DNA of 64,000 nucleotides from Sporothrix humicola (lineage: Eukaryota > Ascomycota > Sordariomycetes > Ophiostomatales > Ophiostomataceae). Numbering within the stretch: position 1 is the first letter of the stretch; every line of letters begins with the position of its first letter. This document shows positions 11,148-23,062 of this stretch, piece after piece. A model generated the notes under the pieces. It ran no database searches. It was not told where the DNA came from and was given only the letters and a program-made list of their open reading frames with translations. The stretch is taken from the NCBI GenBank assembly GCA_021396245.1, contig WNYE01000027.1, positions 1-64,000 on the forward strand, given 5' to 3'. The position numbers and the translations under genes were made by a program.

Positions 11148-12712
11148 TGCCACACGCCGCATCCTACAGCGATGCCGACATAGCAACGTGTTCGCAATCG
11201 CTAATTACAACAGGAGAGTGTTGGTATCTGGCAGATCGGATAACACACCAAAACCCACTGTGTCACGAACGGTTATAATCCGACCAAAAATTATATAAAA
11301 CACAACAAAAATATTGTGTGTACTTTTCAACAGATGAAGAATGACTTGCACTGTCTTATAACCGCCCTGCTCCCTTTCCCCTTCCTCTTTCAGTGAAGCG
11401 CAGGTGGTGCAGTGGTTGATTAAGAGGTTGGAAATTTCACACACTAAATTCACTAACGAATTTCAATTTCCGACGTGCTTCACTTTCCCGGCCCACCGTA
11501 CTATGCTGCGAGGCTACTCACGCAGAATTAAGATGTAAGATACTTGACGAACAACGAACATCGAATTATTAAACAGAACGGAGTAACAGAGCAACGGAGC
11601 AACGAGGCACAGACGGAACCGGAGGCAATCGGGGGCGGGGCTTACTGAAGGGTATATTAACCGCGACCATGATAAAAGTAATTACTGACTTCAGTATGAA
11701 AGGCGTTGGATGCGCTTTATTTTTGGCTGTTTGTTTATCCTACGTGTAGTAGCGTTTAAAACACCTTCGCGCTTACCTATGTGCGTGTATAATTATTAAA
11801 AAAGAGACACCTTATTCGCACCTTAAAATCTCCTTATTCTAAAAAAAAAAGAAGGTTCATCACAAGCTTCAGCTCTCTAGCGTTTTATGTTTAACTAGTA
11901 ATAGTATCTTGCCAACGCGTGGTATCATCTCAGCAAAAAGCACATGTTAATACCAGCAGCACGCTGCACGACCCACTATTAAATATTCATTGGAACTCCA
12001 TATCTTCCGACCTACTTTCCAAGCTCTGTACACGGTATTAATACGGAGTTTTAATGGGACGAGTCTTACGACGTGCGGAGTATTAATACTTCAGAGGCAG
12101 GTAGAATTAAAATGGCTCGACCCATCAGCCCAACCCTCCGTCACACACCACAGACACTTCACCAAAAAAAAAAAAAAGAAGCACCTTTCGAAACGAAGAC
12201 GACTGTCATGGGCTCGGTCTTTGGACCGCGCTAGGGTGGAATGCTGCCAGCATTCGGATAAAGGTATGGCCGCGCCCGCGGCGCGGCCATACAGTTGCAT
12301 ACATGAGACCTTCTCGCCCCCTTTTCGTTGTAGTATAGTTTTCTCCTTCCTTTTGTATCGTTAGAATTAAATCCATTTTGTCCCGTACTTCGGCTTCGCC
12401 TCAGTACCGCGACCATCACAACGACGACGCAACATATTCTCCACGAACATTAATGGCATCTATCCCGAACGCTTCAAACTCCTCGTGAATTCAATTGCCG
12501 TGCTTGGCCCGCCGCGAGCCTATCGTTTGCATCGCATTGTATTGGACACCCTAATTGACGCCAGTGGAAGCCCCCTTTTCGCGTATAGCTCAACGTTTCT
12601 GCCGTCGCAACAACACCTGGCGATACCCACCGTGACCTTGGTGGCCTTTTATCCGTTTCAACGTGCTTCTCTGAGTGCATAAATCGCCCCCGCGCATTAT
12701 CAGGTCTTGTCA
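11148..12712. other. Intergenic region and leader of the sphingolipid desaturase gene
   Basis: About 1.56 kb with no supported gene. AT-rich sequence (11240-11990) gives way to mixed sequence with a poly-A run near 12164. A GTAAGATAC word is at 11535-11543. A GC-rich perfect hairpin lies at 12264-12292. If transcription of the desaturase starts upstream of 12450, a small upstream ORF (12453-12488, MASIPNASNSS) would lie in its leader; this is only inference. Confidence 0.45.
12264..12292. repeat. Perfect GC-rich inverted repeat (13-bp arms, 3-nt loop)
   Basis: The left arm 12264-12276 and right arm 12280-12292 are exact reverse complements (GTATGGCCGCGCC and GGCGCGGCCATAC) around a CGC loop. 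It is isolated within AT-leaning intergenic DNA about 420 bp upstream of the desaturase ATG. It could be a transcriptional terminator-like hairpin, a 5'-leader structure or a protein-binding palindrome. No family is recognised. Confidence 0.7.
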
Positions 12713-14631
12713 ATGGCGCAACCAAAGGCACAAGGCTTCCTCGGCCCTGGCGGCCGCTCTGTACCCACCGAAAAGTCATATCCGCTCATGACCCGAAGTG
12801 AAATTGAAACCATGATCGCACACGGCCGAAAGCTGATCATCGTTGACCAACATGTGCTCAAGGTAGACTCGTGGCTGCCATACCACCCGGGCGGGGCAAA
12901 GTCCATCATGCACATGGTTGGTCGGGATGCGACGGACGAAGTGAATTGGTTTGTTGCCCCCTCCCCTGGGTTCACCCGATGGTCAATTGACACTGGAATC
13001 GAGCACTGTGACCGACCTATTCTTCCCACTTGATGGAGCGGATGGCTGCTAATACACGCATCTCACATAGTCTTCACTCTGACGAGGCTCGCCAAAATAT
13101 GGACAGGTACAGGATTGGAAGAATAGAAGGCGTTTGGAAGAACTTCATCCCTCCCATCCAAGGTGGTGTTTTCCAGGACCATGGGAGCGCAGCAACGCCA
13201 GGCCTGGCCCAGCCCGCTGTTCCGACGACCCCAGCGTCTAACAGCGAAACGAGCTCGCGATCTACATCGCCGCCGCCCGTCTTCGACGACGGAGATATTG
13301 ACAACACCCCCTTTGCGGACGACGGCATGTTCTCCCCAAATGTGGTGCGGCGACGACCGGGGCGTCGGTCGCCATCGCCCTGTACCGCAGCATCATCCTC
13401 TGCGTCCCAGAGTGACTACTGTGGCGACACAGGAGACAACTCGACAAGTGGCATGCGCAGCACGGCTACGTCTTTCCTCGATGCAAAAACAAGGGAAGAA
13501 ATCCGCCTTGACCTCGACAAATACCCTTCATTGGATACTGGCACACAGCAAAAGGTCATACGCAAATACCGTAAGCTACACGAAGACATTCGGTCCGCGG
13601 GTCTTTTTGACTGCAACTACACCGCGTATGCTTGGGAGGTGTCACGCTATGTCCTGCTTTTTGTCCTGATGATCGTGTTTTTGCGGATGCGGTGGTACGC
13701 GATCAGTGCGGCCTGCTTAGGTGCCTTTTGGCATCAGCTTGTGTTTACGGCCCACGACGCTGGTCACATGGGTATCACGCACAGCTTTCACGGCGATACA
13801 GTCATTGGTATCATCATCGCTGATTTTCTTGGCGGGCTGTCGATCTGCTGGTGGAAAGACAACCACAACGTGCACCACATTGTGACCAACTCGCCCGAGC
13901 ATGACCCTGATATTGAGCACATGCCATTTTTTGCGGTGTCTCACCGTTTCTTACAGTCCCTGAGATCAACGTACTATGACAAGGTCATGGAGTATGATGC
14001 AGCGGCCCGAATCTTTTTGTCCGTTCAGGCATATTCATATTACCTGATTCTTTGCTTTGGGCGCTTCAACCTATACCGTTTGTCTTGGCAATACATCATC
14101 CTTGGCCTCGGACCACGGAAAGGCCCGGCCTGGTGGCACCGCTGGCTTGAAGCTGTCGGTCAAATATTCTTTTGGGTGTGGTTTGGGTATGGGATTGTCT
14201 ACAAGAGTATTGATTCCAACTGGGGTAGATTCGTATTTGTTATGGTCAGTCATGTCGTGACGATGCCGTTGCACTTGCAAATCACTCTATCACACTTTGC
14301 GATGAGCACAGCAGACCTTGGACCGCACGAATCGTTCCCCCAGAGGATGCTACGAACAACGATGGATGTCGACTGTCCCCAGTGGCTGGACTTCTTTCAC
14401 GGCGGTTTGCAGTTCCAAGCAATCCACCACCTTTACCCACGCATGCCACGGCACAACTTGAGGAGGGCTCAGAAAATGGTGCAGGATTTCTGTACCGAGG
14501 TAGGAATCCCGTATGCCTTGTACGGGTTTGTGGATGGCAACAAGGAGGTCATAGGGCGATTGGCGGATGTATCTAAACAGGCTGCTATTTTGGCACAGTG
14601 TCAGAAAGCGATTGCTACTGGCACAGCTTGA
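12713..14631 (+). CDS. Delta-8 sphingolipid desaturase with N-terminal cytochrome b5
   Basis: Exons 12713-12948 and 13071-14631 give 598 residues. The enzyme introduces a double bond at C8 of the long-chain base of fungal glucosylceramides and acts in the ER. The cytochrome b5 domain (about residues 25-90) has the haem-binding WLPYHPGGAKSIMHMVGRDATDEVN pattern with HPGG at about 58. The membrane desaturase domain carries histidine boxes HDAGHMG (about 307), HNVHH (about 344) and QAIHH (about 528); the Gln in the third box is typical of front-end desaturases with fused b5. The intron (donor GTTTGT, acceptor CATAG) interrupts codon 79 and joins DEVN-C-LHSDEARQNM. An unusual Ser/Thr/Pro-rich linker of about 110 residues (roughly 100-225) separates the two domains. 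A delta-6-type fatty acid desaturase is the alternative, but the fungal context favours the sphingolipid enzyme. Confidence 0.88.
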
Positions 14632-16775
14632 GTTGTCATGAAACAAAGAGACAAGACCCGTGTGGTAGACTGCACGCAAGTTTTTTGCAAGGGTGTTTTT
14701 ACTCGTGGGTGCGGAAGGAACTGGGGCTGGGCCTGTCGAATAAGTAGCGGCTGGTGTTGGCAAAGGCTGGTATGATGTAGGCATCGAGACATGGTACTGG
14801 TTGCCACCCATATTTGCTTCTTGAGTCTCGGGAGCGAGGGGGCCTGTATTGTATATAGACGGGGTTGTATTTTGGTGGGAAGAGGTTGGTTGTTGGAAGG
14901 GGCGTTTTTGTTGACCACATGTTGGTCTATTGCATAATAAAACATACATGGTCTCTACTTTGAGCTTGGCGATTGTTTTATTCGTACCTTACCGTCTTAT
15001 TTACTCAATACGCCTATGTTGGATGTCCTGGCGGTTGCGCAGAGCAGCACACGCGCTCGATAAAGCAAAGGGAGGGAGGAGGGGCGGGCTGGAAGAGGGC
15101 CAGCGGCAGAGGACTGGGTAATACATCCCATGGCAAACCGCCGCACCTACTTTCACCGACAGCTCGGGTCGCTTCAGCAGGCTGCATTCTTGGTGACTTT
15201 GGTGTCACCTTGGCGCAGAATTACCACTATAACCCGGCATTGGTCGCATATACAATGGTAATACCAGCTGCGCTAGAGCTCGGTTCCCTTGCTTGATGGC
15301 GGATGCATGTTGAGAAGCTTCCAGGTAGGATACCACGCTGTACGTCGTGCGGAGGTACACGCATTGTTATTATATAGGGGATGGGGCGTTATTTTTGTTA
15401 TCTTTGTTGTTATTAGAGTTTTCCAGTGTCTAAAGTATTTACGGAGTACTTGATCGAGCCCGTGGATTCTCTCGGAGGGTGGACAGTAGCATGACTAGGA
15501 CTTCAACCATTCAGACGGGTTTTGTGGACAGTAAGGTGCGCGGTTACGATGTTAGTTTTGATTTATTTTGTCTTGTGCTCGCCACTTTCCTAGTGCATTG
15601 AACCAATTTTTAAGCGTTAAGATAAGACGTGCTAATTACGGTACTATTAATAGTTTAGGGATTGGAGATTTATGTCATCTTAGTTGCATCTTTCCCGCCG
15701 CGCTAGAATGGCCTAGGCTCAGCTTGCTGAGTCTCCCGAACCTGTGGCGGAAGCACCGGGAGCTTAAACAATTCGATAGCCAGAGGCTCTAATCAAGAAA
15801 GGCGTAAAATAACCGTGGTATGTTTTGTTAAAACCCTGTACCTTTATCACAGGCAAGATTCTCTACCTACATAACCCTGACTGCCTGATTAAACTGATAA
15901 CATAACAGCAACTTCTTGGGCAACCGTGATGTATACAAGACCATCTTGCCAGGATTATCTTATACTCCGCCCAGATGTATACCAATGGACGGCCAGGCCT
16001 CACCGGCGGCCTGGGATAGTGGCCAGCCATTGGGCGAGGGAGGTCAACAGGGATAATTGGTACGTCGTACTTCTCGGGCCTGGCCACGCTCTGTATTACT
16101 AATTTACTGGGCATTTTTTACTGCCCAACACTTTGCATCACCAAACAAGGCAGTACGTTGTACGACGTACTCGCACAACGTATTACGGGTGCAACTCACC
16201 ATGTAACACACCGTTCTGTGTATTACAACAGGGAGCACGTCGTACTTGGTATTTACGATACTCCGTAATGTTAAGGACGATTTTTCCCTTGTGTGTTTGA
16301 CAGGACAGCAAATGGCAAGACAGAAAAATAGTGGGCCGTAGACCCATGCTGCAGGTTCCCCTCATACCTGAAGTACCCGCCCATCCCAAACCTTGTACGA
16401 GTTCGGCTCCCTTCTCTCGGGTCCAAGCTCGTGGTGGAAGCTAAATGCTCCGCAACTTGTACATAGTAGTATCGTGTCTTCTGTCGTCTATGTAAGGTTT
16501 TGAGGATTCGGCAACCAATTAAAGCTTACTTTTGTGTATTCTTGGGCAGAGTATCCGCAGCGGATTAATACGAGCCACGGATGTGTGTGCTCAATGCAAT
16601 AGCCTGCGACTCTTTGTCTCGGACGATGCCGCCAAATAGCCTGCACGAGTTGGGCGGGTTCCTTCTTGAACTGCACTTCCCCAGTATGTACTTACTTGCC
16701 TGGGCCCATGAATACTCTCAAATGAAATGGGATATCGGGGCCTGTGTGTAAGGAGGTTGGAAGCAGGCCGGCTCA

Positions 16776-16800
16776 TTTCGTTTCGTTTCGTTTCGTTTCG
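16776..16800. repeat. TTTCG pentanucleotide repeat x5
   Basis: Five perfect TTTCG units are followed by TTTG TTTG. This is a simple microsatellite in the gene-free region. Confidence 0.8.
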
Positions 16801-16980
16801 TTTGTTTGTTCCAACGCCTTTTGATTCCAGGCCAAACTACTTGCTCTGCATACTGTCGATGCGGAGATACAATAGTGCATATTACCACTTTTAAGATTTC
16901 GTAGACGTGCAAAAAGAAAGCCCGTCATTTTCCCGTTGGCGCACCTTGGGCGGCAGCCCGTGCCCACCGTTCCTACCAAT

Positions 16981-17069
16981 ACTCCTTCCCACTGCTCCTT
17001 CTCACTTCTCCTTCCCACTGTTCCTTCCCACTTCTCCTTCCCATTGCTCATCCCCACTGTTCCTCACCC
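16981..17069. repeat. 13-bp pyrimidine-rich minisatellite
   Basis: About six imperfect tandem units follow the consensus ACTgyTCCTTCCC, with clean unit boundaries at 16991, 17004, 17017, 17030, 17043 and 17056. Units alternate between ACTG and ACTT starts, suggesting an older 26-bp dimer. Confidence 0.75.
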
Positions 17070-17789
17070 ACTCCCTTAGTTGGTCATAATTCCCGCTTGT
17101 TGACACACTTTGCATATGCTGGGACGTTTCCTACCAAGAATCGAGCGTAACTACTCCGTACACCGTAGACCTTAGTATTTTGCATTGTATTGAATGTCAC
17201 CTCGTACCTAGGAGGTTTGCACGACACGCACGGTCCTGACTATGCCTGGATACATTTGTGGGTGCACTGGTACCTGTCGAGCCGATGGCGCCCCTGTCTG
17301 TCCTTGCCTCGCTGGCATATCCCCATGCTGTCTCGTTGCCCTTTTGTGTTCTGCACCTACCGTACGTCGTAATACCTCGGGGGTATATCGTGGGTAGATC
17401 GGCTGCTGAATCCAAGGATATGGTACTGGCTGGTGTATATATTAAGCGTCTGGTTGGTCCCATTGAACCTAGCTTCCTCTCGTGCTTCTTTCTGCTCATC
17501 AACCTACTAAATACGCCCTTGTTCCTCCCGGGCTAGGGCAGTAAGAACTTTGCCTACATATCTACTAATTATTTTCTGCATATCCATTACTTTTCGCGGC
17601 TCTAGCCATCGATATTTTGCCTTTTATTCGGTTAGGATAGAGCAGAGAAAACGCTGTCTCTTCACAAGCATGCTGTAGCAGGTTTGCCTCGACACAAACG
17701 CTCTTCTTCTTCTTCGTCATCATCTTTGGCCCTGGCCCCCTCTTCCTTCTCATCCTTTGCCGTTTCGTTTTCCGTCCGCCTGCGGTACT

Positions 17790-18081
17790 ATGGGAAGAGG
17801 TAAAATGGACGAGGCTGCGGCCGCGAGAATCCGTAAAGCTAGGGGTGACAAGGTATGCCCCTTACCCTCTGTAATACTCGAGAGCAAAAAGCAAGAAAAA
17901 TAAGTCACCTACTTCTCGAGAACCTGACCTAGCTGACGCCAAGTTGGTTTGCAAGGACGAATTTGCACGCCGAGCCCAGGTTGCAGCGTTGGCAAATAAG
18001 GACACAGGATCAAGTAAAGGCCCACCCGCCACCAAATACGCCGAACCAACGCGCTCGGGGCAGTGCGGCGGCGGAAAGTGA
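17790..18081 (+). CDS. Small conserved basic protein of 62 residues
   Basis: Two exons, 17790-17852 and 17956-18081. The first encodes MGRGKMDEAAAARIRKARGD plus K and the second DEFARRAQVAALANKDTG and a G/K-rich tail. The pattern (short Met-Gly-Arg-Gly-Lys-Met start, Ala-rich helix ending RIRKARGDKDEFARRAQVAA) resembles small fungal proteins of the seed-maturation-protein-like type, which share a basic amphipathic helix then FA-x-RA-x-x-AA. No function is known to me. The donor GTATGC and acceptor GCAAG restore frame at phase 0, and the spliced reading is stop-free while the intron contains stops. The gene is too short and interrupted to appear as one long open frame. It lies about 930 bp upstream of VAC14 on the same strand. 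Confidence 0.5.
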
Positions 18082-19014
18082 GAGGCACATCCTATGGCCT
18101 TCGTTTTTTGTTGTTTCTGTCTCGCATATCGAACGGGATGTGGCCGCCACACAGAGCCGACGGTGAAAGCTATGAAGCTAGACCAGCAAGCGGCTCGAAA
18201 AGGGGATGCGCCAGTGCGGCGCGATCGAGGAAGGGTACCTATGTCAATTTGTTCAGGATGGAATCAGGCACTCGTCCCCCTTTCCTGCTGTTTTCACAAT
18301 ACGTGTTGTGATTTGATGCTACTTGAATATCCCATTGTTATATCCAATCCACAAAAATAAATATGATTCCAGAGTTTGTCGAAAAAAAAAAGACGAAAAA
18401 AAAACACAAAAAACCTCGTTGAGCTCCTTTGGACTGTGAAATGGACGGGTTTATTAGCGGGGACTTGTTTATCAATGACCGCACTGGCCACTGGTGCTCT
18501 GGAATAGGCTTTTGCGTGGGCATGTACGGAGTTATAAAAACAGGATTACTACTCACTGAGTCACTGTATGATCACTGTGTGATTACTGGAGGTACTTGGT
18601 AGCACTGTACGCTGTACCGTACGTAGTACTTAATACCTACTGCGTAATACTACTACGTCGAAACAAAATGGAGTAATAATGGGACTGCTCACGTGAAGTG
18701 TGGGGCGTCGAGGGATCATCTTATGTACGCGTATAGTTCACATATCAATGCTCCTATTTCTTGACACATACTTCAATTTACTTGCTGTTCACAACAACAA
18801 CGACTTGTCTCTACCTTAGCCACGACAATTAACACCGCCGCAAAAATAACACGAGAAATAGGCCAGCATTACTCGACATATGCTCCTCCTTCCTAGCCCG
18901 GTTCACACAGGACGCCTATTTAGTCCGGTGTCTGTGGACGCACTTGCGGCACTACCCCGGTAGCCGACAGCCTGTTCGCATCTGTTGACAGTTCCCCTCT
19001 GATGCTGTCTCACC
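18082..19014. other. Intergenic region upstream of VAC14
   Basis: Presumed promoter and leader of VAC14. It contains a poly-A-rich patch (18383-18412), a cluster of TAC/GTA words (18606-18660), including TACTGCGTAATACT at 18638-18651 that exactly repeats the copy at 509-522, and CACAACAACAACGAC near the presumed leader. No gene is seen. Confidence 0.45.
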
Positions 19015-22000
19015 ATGGACCCAAGTATCCAACGTGCCCTCAATGAAAAGCTATACGAGAAACGCAAAATTGGCGCGCTTGAGTACGTACACTTACCGTT
19101 GCGCAATCGCAATCGCCGTTGCGTCTCCCTCCAAAAGCTGATACTCTATTCTCCAGGCTCGAGCGCTCCATCCGTGAGCTTGTTGCTGTCAAGGACACCA
19201 CGAATGTGGAGGCAATCCTTGACCAGCTCTGTAACGAATATGCGTATGCCGTACATCAGCATTCTCGCAACGGCGGCCTTATCGGTCTGGCTGCCGCTGC
19301 CATTGCCCTCGGCTCGGTGAGTGCTCTGTTGGCTGCACGCCGTCGCCACTCTGGTATATCTTTGTCTTGCTTCTACCAGCCGGCCTCTAACTGCTCTTTC
19401 AGGAGCTCCCACGTTATTTAGAGACCATTGTCCCGCCCGTGCTGGCATGCTTCGTCGACCAAGATGCACGCGTGCGCTATTACGCCTGCGAGGCCATGTA
19501 CAACATCGCAAAGGTGGCAAAGGGCGAAATCTTGATTTATTTCAACCATATCTTTGATGCGCTGTGCAAGGTATATTGCCCATCTTCCCTTCACCGTTTC
19601 CTTCTCCTCATCCCTATCCCCTCGTCTCCTCCGTCTTCTCATCTTTTTTATTTTATTTTTTATTTCATTTTATTTTTGTCTCATACCACCGTCGGCTTTT
19701 CCTGTATCCCACACACTAATATAGCTACTTGTCATCTTAGCTGGGAGCCGATTCTGAACTCTCTGTCAAGAACGGTGCCGAGTTGCTGGACCGCCTGGTC
19801 AAGGACATTGTGTCCGAGTCTGCCGCTACATACGTTTCTGTCTTGGCTACACCCGACTTTACCACAGGCGATAAGGACTTTGATCAAGAGGACATGGACC
19901 TCCCTACTGCATTTTCTCTCAAACGATTCATGCCACTTCTGAAAGACCGCATCTACGTTCTCAACCCCTTTACCCGGACATTTCTGGTTGGCTGGATCGT
20001 ACTGCTGGACTCTATCCCCGACCTTGAACTAGTGGCTTACTTGCCAGAGTTTCTTAGTGGGCTACTGACTTTCTTGAGCGACACAAACCGCGACGTACAC
20101 ATAGCCACGCAAATATGCCTGGACAAGTTTTTGAGCGAAATACGAAGGATAGCCCGCATAAAAAGGGGCATTGCTGACAGCAGGCAGTCTAAGGCGAAGG
20201 ATGATGCGATGCGCAAGCGCGCCCGGGCTGGTTCACTCAAGGGTGTTGTGGCCTACGATGGGGAGCCGGCACATCGCCACCACGCCTCTGATTCGTCGGC
20301 TATCGGGGCGAACGCCCATACCCTCGCTGTTTACACTGGCGGCGTGAGAGGTAAAGACGGGGACGATAGCACCGGTGCCAACGACGACAGTCTGCACGGT
20401 GACGGGAACGATGAAGATGGCCGTCGCCGTAACAGCAATGGTAACGACGACGACGATGACGGCGATGACGGCGATGACGACGACGACGGCGACGACGACG
20501 GCGACGATGATGACGACGCTGGAAGTGAAGATGATTGGGTACCGGGCCAAGACGTCCAGATACACTACGCCGCCATCATGGATATTTTGACCGATACTTT
20601 GGATTCGCCTCAAGGTACGTGAATGCATATCCCCATTACAGTCATATACAAACGTTAGCACACTTCGTGATGCTAGAAAGTTCGGCGTGTTTGTACTAAC
20701 TAGAGTCCTTTTTTGCAATAGGAGAGAACGGCCTGTTGGAATCCCTGCGCTGGATCGTTGAATTCTTGGACATTTGCCCTGAAGAAGTTCTGCCATTCAC
20801 CCCTAAAATACTCGCCCATCTGCTTCCAGCAATGGCAAGTGGGATAGAGTCTATTCGACAAGCTGCCATCCGTGTAAACAACTCTCTTATCAATTATGTC
20901 GTATCTCTACCTGTCGACCAGGAGGCGAGCGCAACCTCGACCCCACAACAAAGAGCAACTGCTGCTACCAGTTCTAATCCTGCCCTAGCCGGAGATCGCC
21001 ATGATACTGGGAGCACCCGAGCCTCTTTGTCTAGCTCCAAGGACCAAGATGGACTGAGTCAGGTACCGTCTTCGCTCTTCCCCACGAGAACTGCGTCAGC
21101 CGCAACCGTGGTGGCGTCTTCTACTAGAAGACCACCAACACCAGCCGCCAACGCAGCTGTGCTCGGAAGCCTCTGCCAACAAGCGGAGCTAGATTACGCT
21201 GCCGCTGTTAGCTCTTTAACTCTGCTATTTTTGAACGACCATGAAGCAACTCGTGTTGCGGCTCTCACGTGGTTGATTATGCTCCACCGCAAGGCGCCAC
21301 GAAAGGTTTTGGCCTTCAACGATGGCACTTTCCCAGCTTTACTAAAGACACTCTCTGACCCAGCAGAGGCTGTGGTAACAAAAGATCTGCAGCTTTTGTC
21401 GCAAATATCTCGCAATAGCGAGGACGATTACTTCACAAACTTCATGGTGAATCTTCTGCAGCTATTTTCCACTGACCGAAAATTGCTCGAGACGCGTGGA
21501 AACCTTATCATTCGTCAGCTTTGTGTCAGCCTCAGCCCGGAACGAATATACAGGACGCTTGCCAACTGCATAGAGAGAGAGGAGGACGTTGAATTTGCGA
21601 GCATTATGGTTCAGAACCTTAACAACAACCTACTAACGGCGCCTGAGCTGGCTGATCTCCGCAAGCGGCTTCGAAATTTGGAAACAAAAGACGGGCAGAC
21701 ATTCTTTGTCGCGCTATTTCGTTCTTGGTGCTACAATGCTGTAGCAACATTTTCATTATGTCTTCTTGCCCAAGCCTACGAGCAAGCTTACAACCTTCTC
21801 CAGATATTGTTTGTGCCTATTGATGGCGGCCCTTTGCTATGTGGATATTCCTTCCTTACAGATGGCTCTATTTTAATTCTATGACCGGAAAGACTAACCT
21901 TAAAATGATAGTGCCGAACTGGAAATGACCGTCAATATCCTCATCCAGATTGATAAACTGGTCCAGCTTTTGGAGTCTCCAGTCTTCACGTGTAAGTCTA

Positions 22001-22743
22001 AACATGCTGGCTAGAGGGTTGATCGCGACGAAACGAAGACGGGAACAAGAATTGTGTCTCTGACCGGATGTCTAACGCCCTCCCCTTAAACATGGCCTTT
22101 GTAGATCTAAGGCTTCAGTTACTGGAACCCGACAGGTTTCCACATCTATACAAGTGCTTGTATGGATTATTGATGCTACTTCCTCAATCATCTGCCTTTG
22201 CTGCATTGCGAAACAGGCTCAATAGTGTTAGCTCAATAGGCTACTTACATACTGCACCGAGAGCGTACGTTCCTTTTACACCACCTATGAAATCCTCGCA
22301 AAGCACTCTGCAAAGCAGAAACTAACAAGTGCCGTGATATTAGAAACAACGCCTCCACTACCGGGCCAAACTTTGACCGGCCAAACAGGCTCAAAGGAAG
22401 AGATGATGGTATCATTCGTTGGGGGGAGCTACTGGAAAAATTCCGCAATGTCCAGGAACGTGCACGTCGGCTGCAGCGGTCGGTGGGCAATAACAATGCG
22501 GGGGGCTTGATGGAGGACCCCTTCGGGCTGGGGTCTGATTTCCGCACAAGTAATCCTGTTGGTGTTCTGGAACACAAGGCCCCGCGAGATACCGGAACGA
22601 CGGCGCGGACTTTGAGTGGCCCTCCTATCCCTGCTAAAGACACTCCTACGCAGCAAGTTCCCCAGGCGAAAGCGAAATCGAGTCTAGGGAAGCAACTTGG
22701 GAGATTTGGTGGAGCTGTCTCGGGCAGGGTGAAGCGCCACTGA
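19015..22743 (+). CDS. VAC14: Vac14, scaffold of the PI(3,5)P2 kinase complex
   Basis: Eight exons, 19015-19082, 19157-19316, 19403-19570, 19741-20614, 20722-21808, 21912-21991, 22105-22264 and 22344-22743, give 998 residues. Vac14 scaffolds the Fab1/PIKfyve kinase and Fig4 phosphatase on the vacuole, controlling PI(3,5)P2 levels. HEAT repeats start early (PRYLETIVPPVLACFVDQDARVRYYACEAMYNIAKV), with RFMPLLKDRIYVLNPFTRTFLVGWI and LLPAMASGIESIRQAAIRVN blocks. The C-terminal Vac14/Fig4-binding domain has YLRLQLLEPDRFPHLYKCLYGLLMLLPQSSAFAALRNRL. All seven introns have GT..AG ends and keep frame. The 68-nt first exon and the 80-nt sixth exon are short. A Gly-Asp repeat insertion lies at about residues 366-392. 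The final exon is divergent and basic. Confidence 0.95.
20441..20520 (+). repeat. Coding GAY/GGY repeat: acidic Asp-Gly tract in VAC14
   Basis: Imperfect GACGAC/GGCGAT triplet repeats encode an almost pure Asp/Gly run inside exon 4 of VAC14. The preceding sequence is also acidic and disordered, so this is an expandable low-complexity insertion between HEAT blocks. Confidence 0.85.
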
Positions 22744-23062
22744 GCGGACTGGCATCTTTGGTTACGACAAGGGAAGCCTTTCTGGCGTGAACGGGAGGCA
22801 GGGCGTTATAGTTATGAATACAACAGAGTAATAACTTGGGTTTTCATGGTTGCTATGGTTTGTTCGTACATGTTAACAGACTAGTTCTGGTAAATATACG
22901 ATAGGGCGATGAAGCGCTGGTCCGGTGGTAGCCTCTGTAAGAGCGCAGGGCCCGATGATGCCGGTGATTATCAAAAAGCTTCTACACACCTTATTGTTCG
23001 CCGTGCAAGCATCTGACAGCTTAGCCGGCATCAGACTTCTACAGCCGCATGCGAGGCGCTAG
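22744..23062. other. Convergent intergenic region VAC14/HAUS1
   Basis: About 320 bp of presumed 3' untranslated sequence for both genes. No other feature is seen. Confidence 0.4.

Larger units (their letters stand above)
14632..17789. other. 3.2-kb gene-free region
   Basis: No protein-coding or RNA gene is recognised. It holds short repeats (TTTCG x5 and a 13-bp minisatellite) and an unusual density of the words TACTCCGTA and TACGTCGTA: 15440, 16061, 16161, 16259, 17152 and 17363. Open frames here are short and unlike any family I know. Confidence 0.5.

Noticed and set aside
11395..11470. Possible tRNA (GGTGGTGCAGTGGTTGATTAAGAG start)
   Set aside because: A D-arm-like string is present, but there is no matching B-box, anticodon stem or acceptor pairing, so no cloverleaf can be drawn.
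16976..17070. Candidate CRISPR-like or telomere-like array
   Set aside because: Units are 13 bp with no spacers and are not a telomeric hexamer. It is an ordinary minisatellite in a eukaryotic genome.
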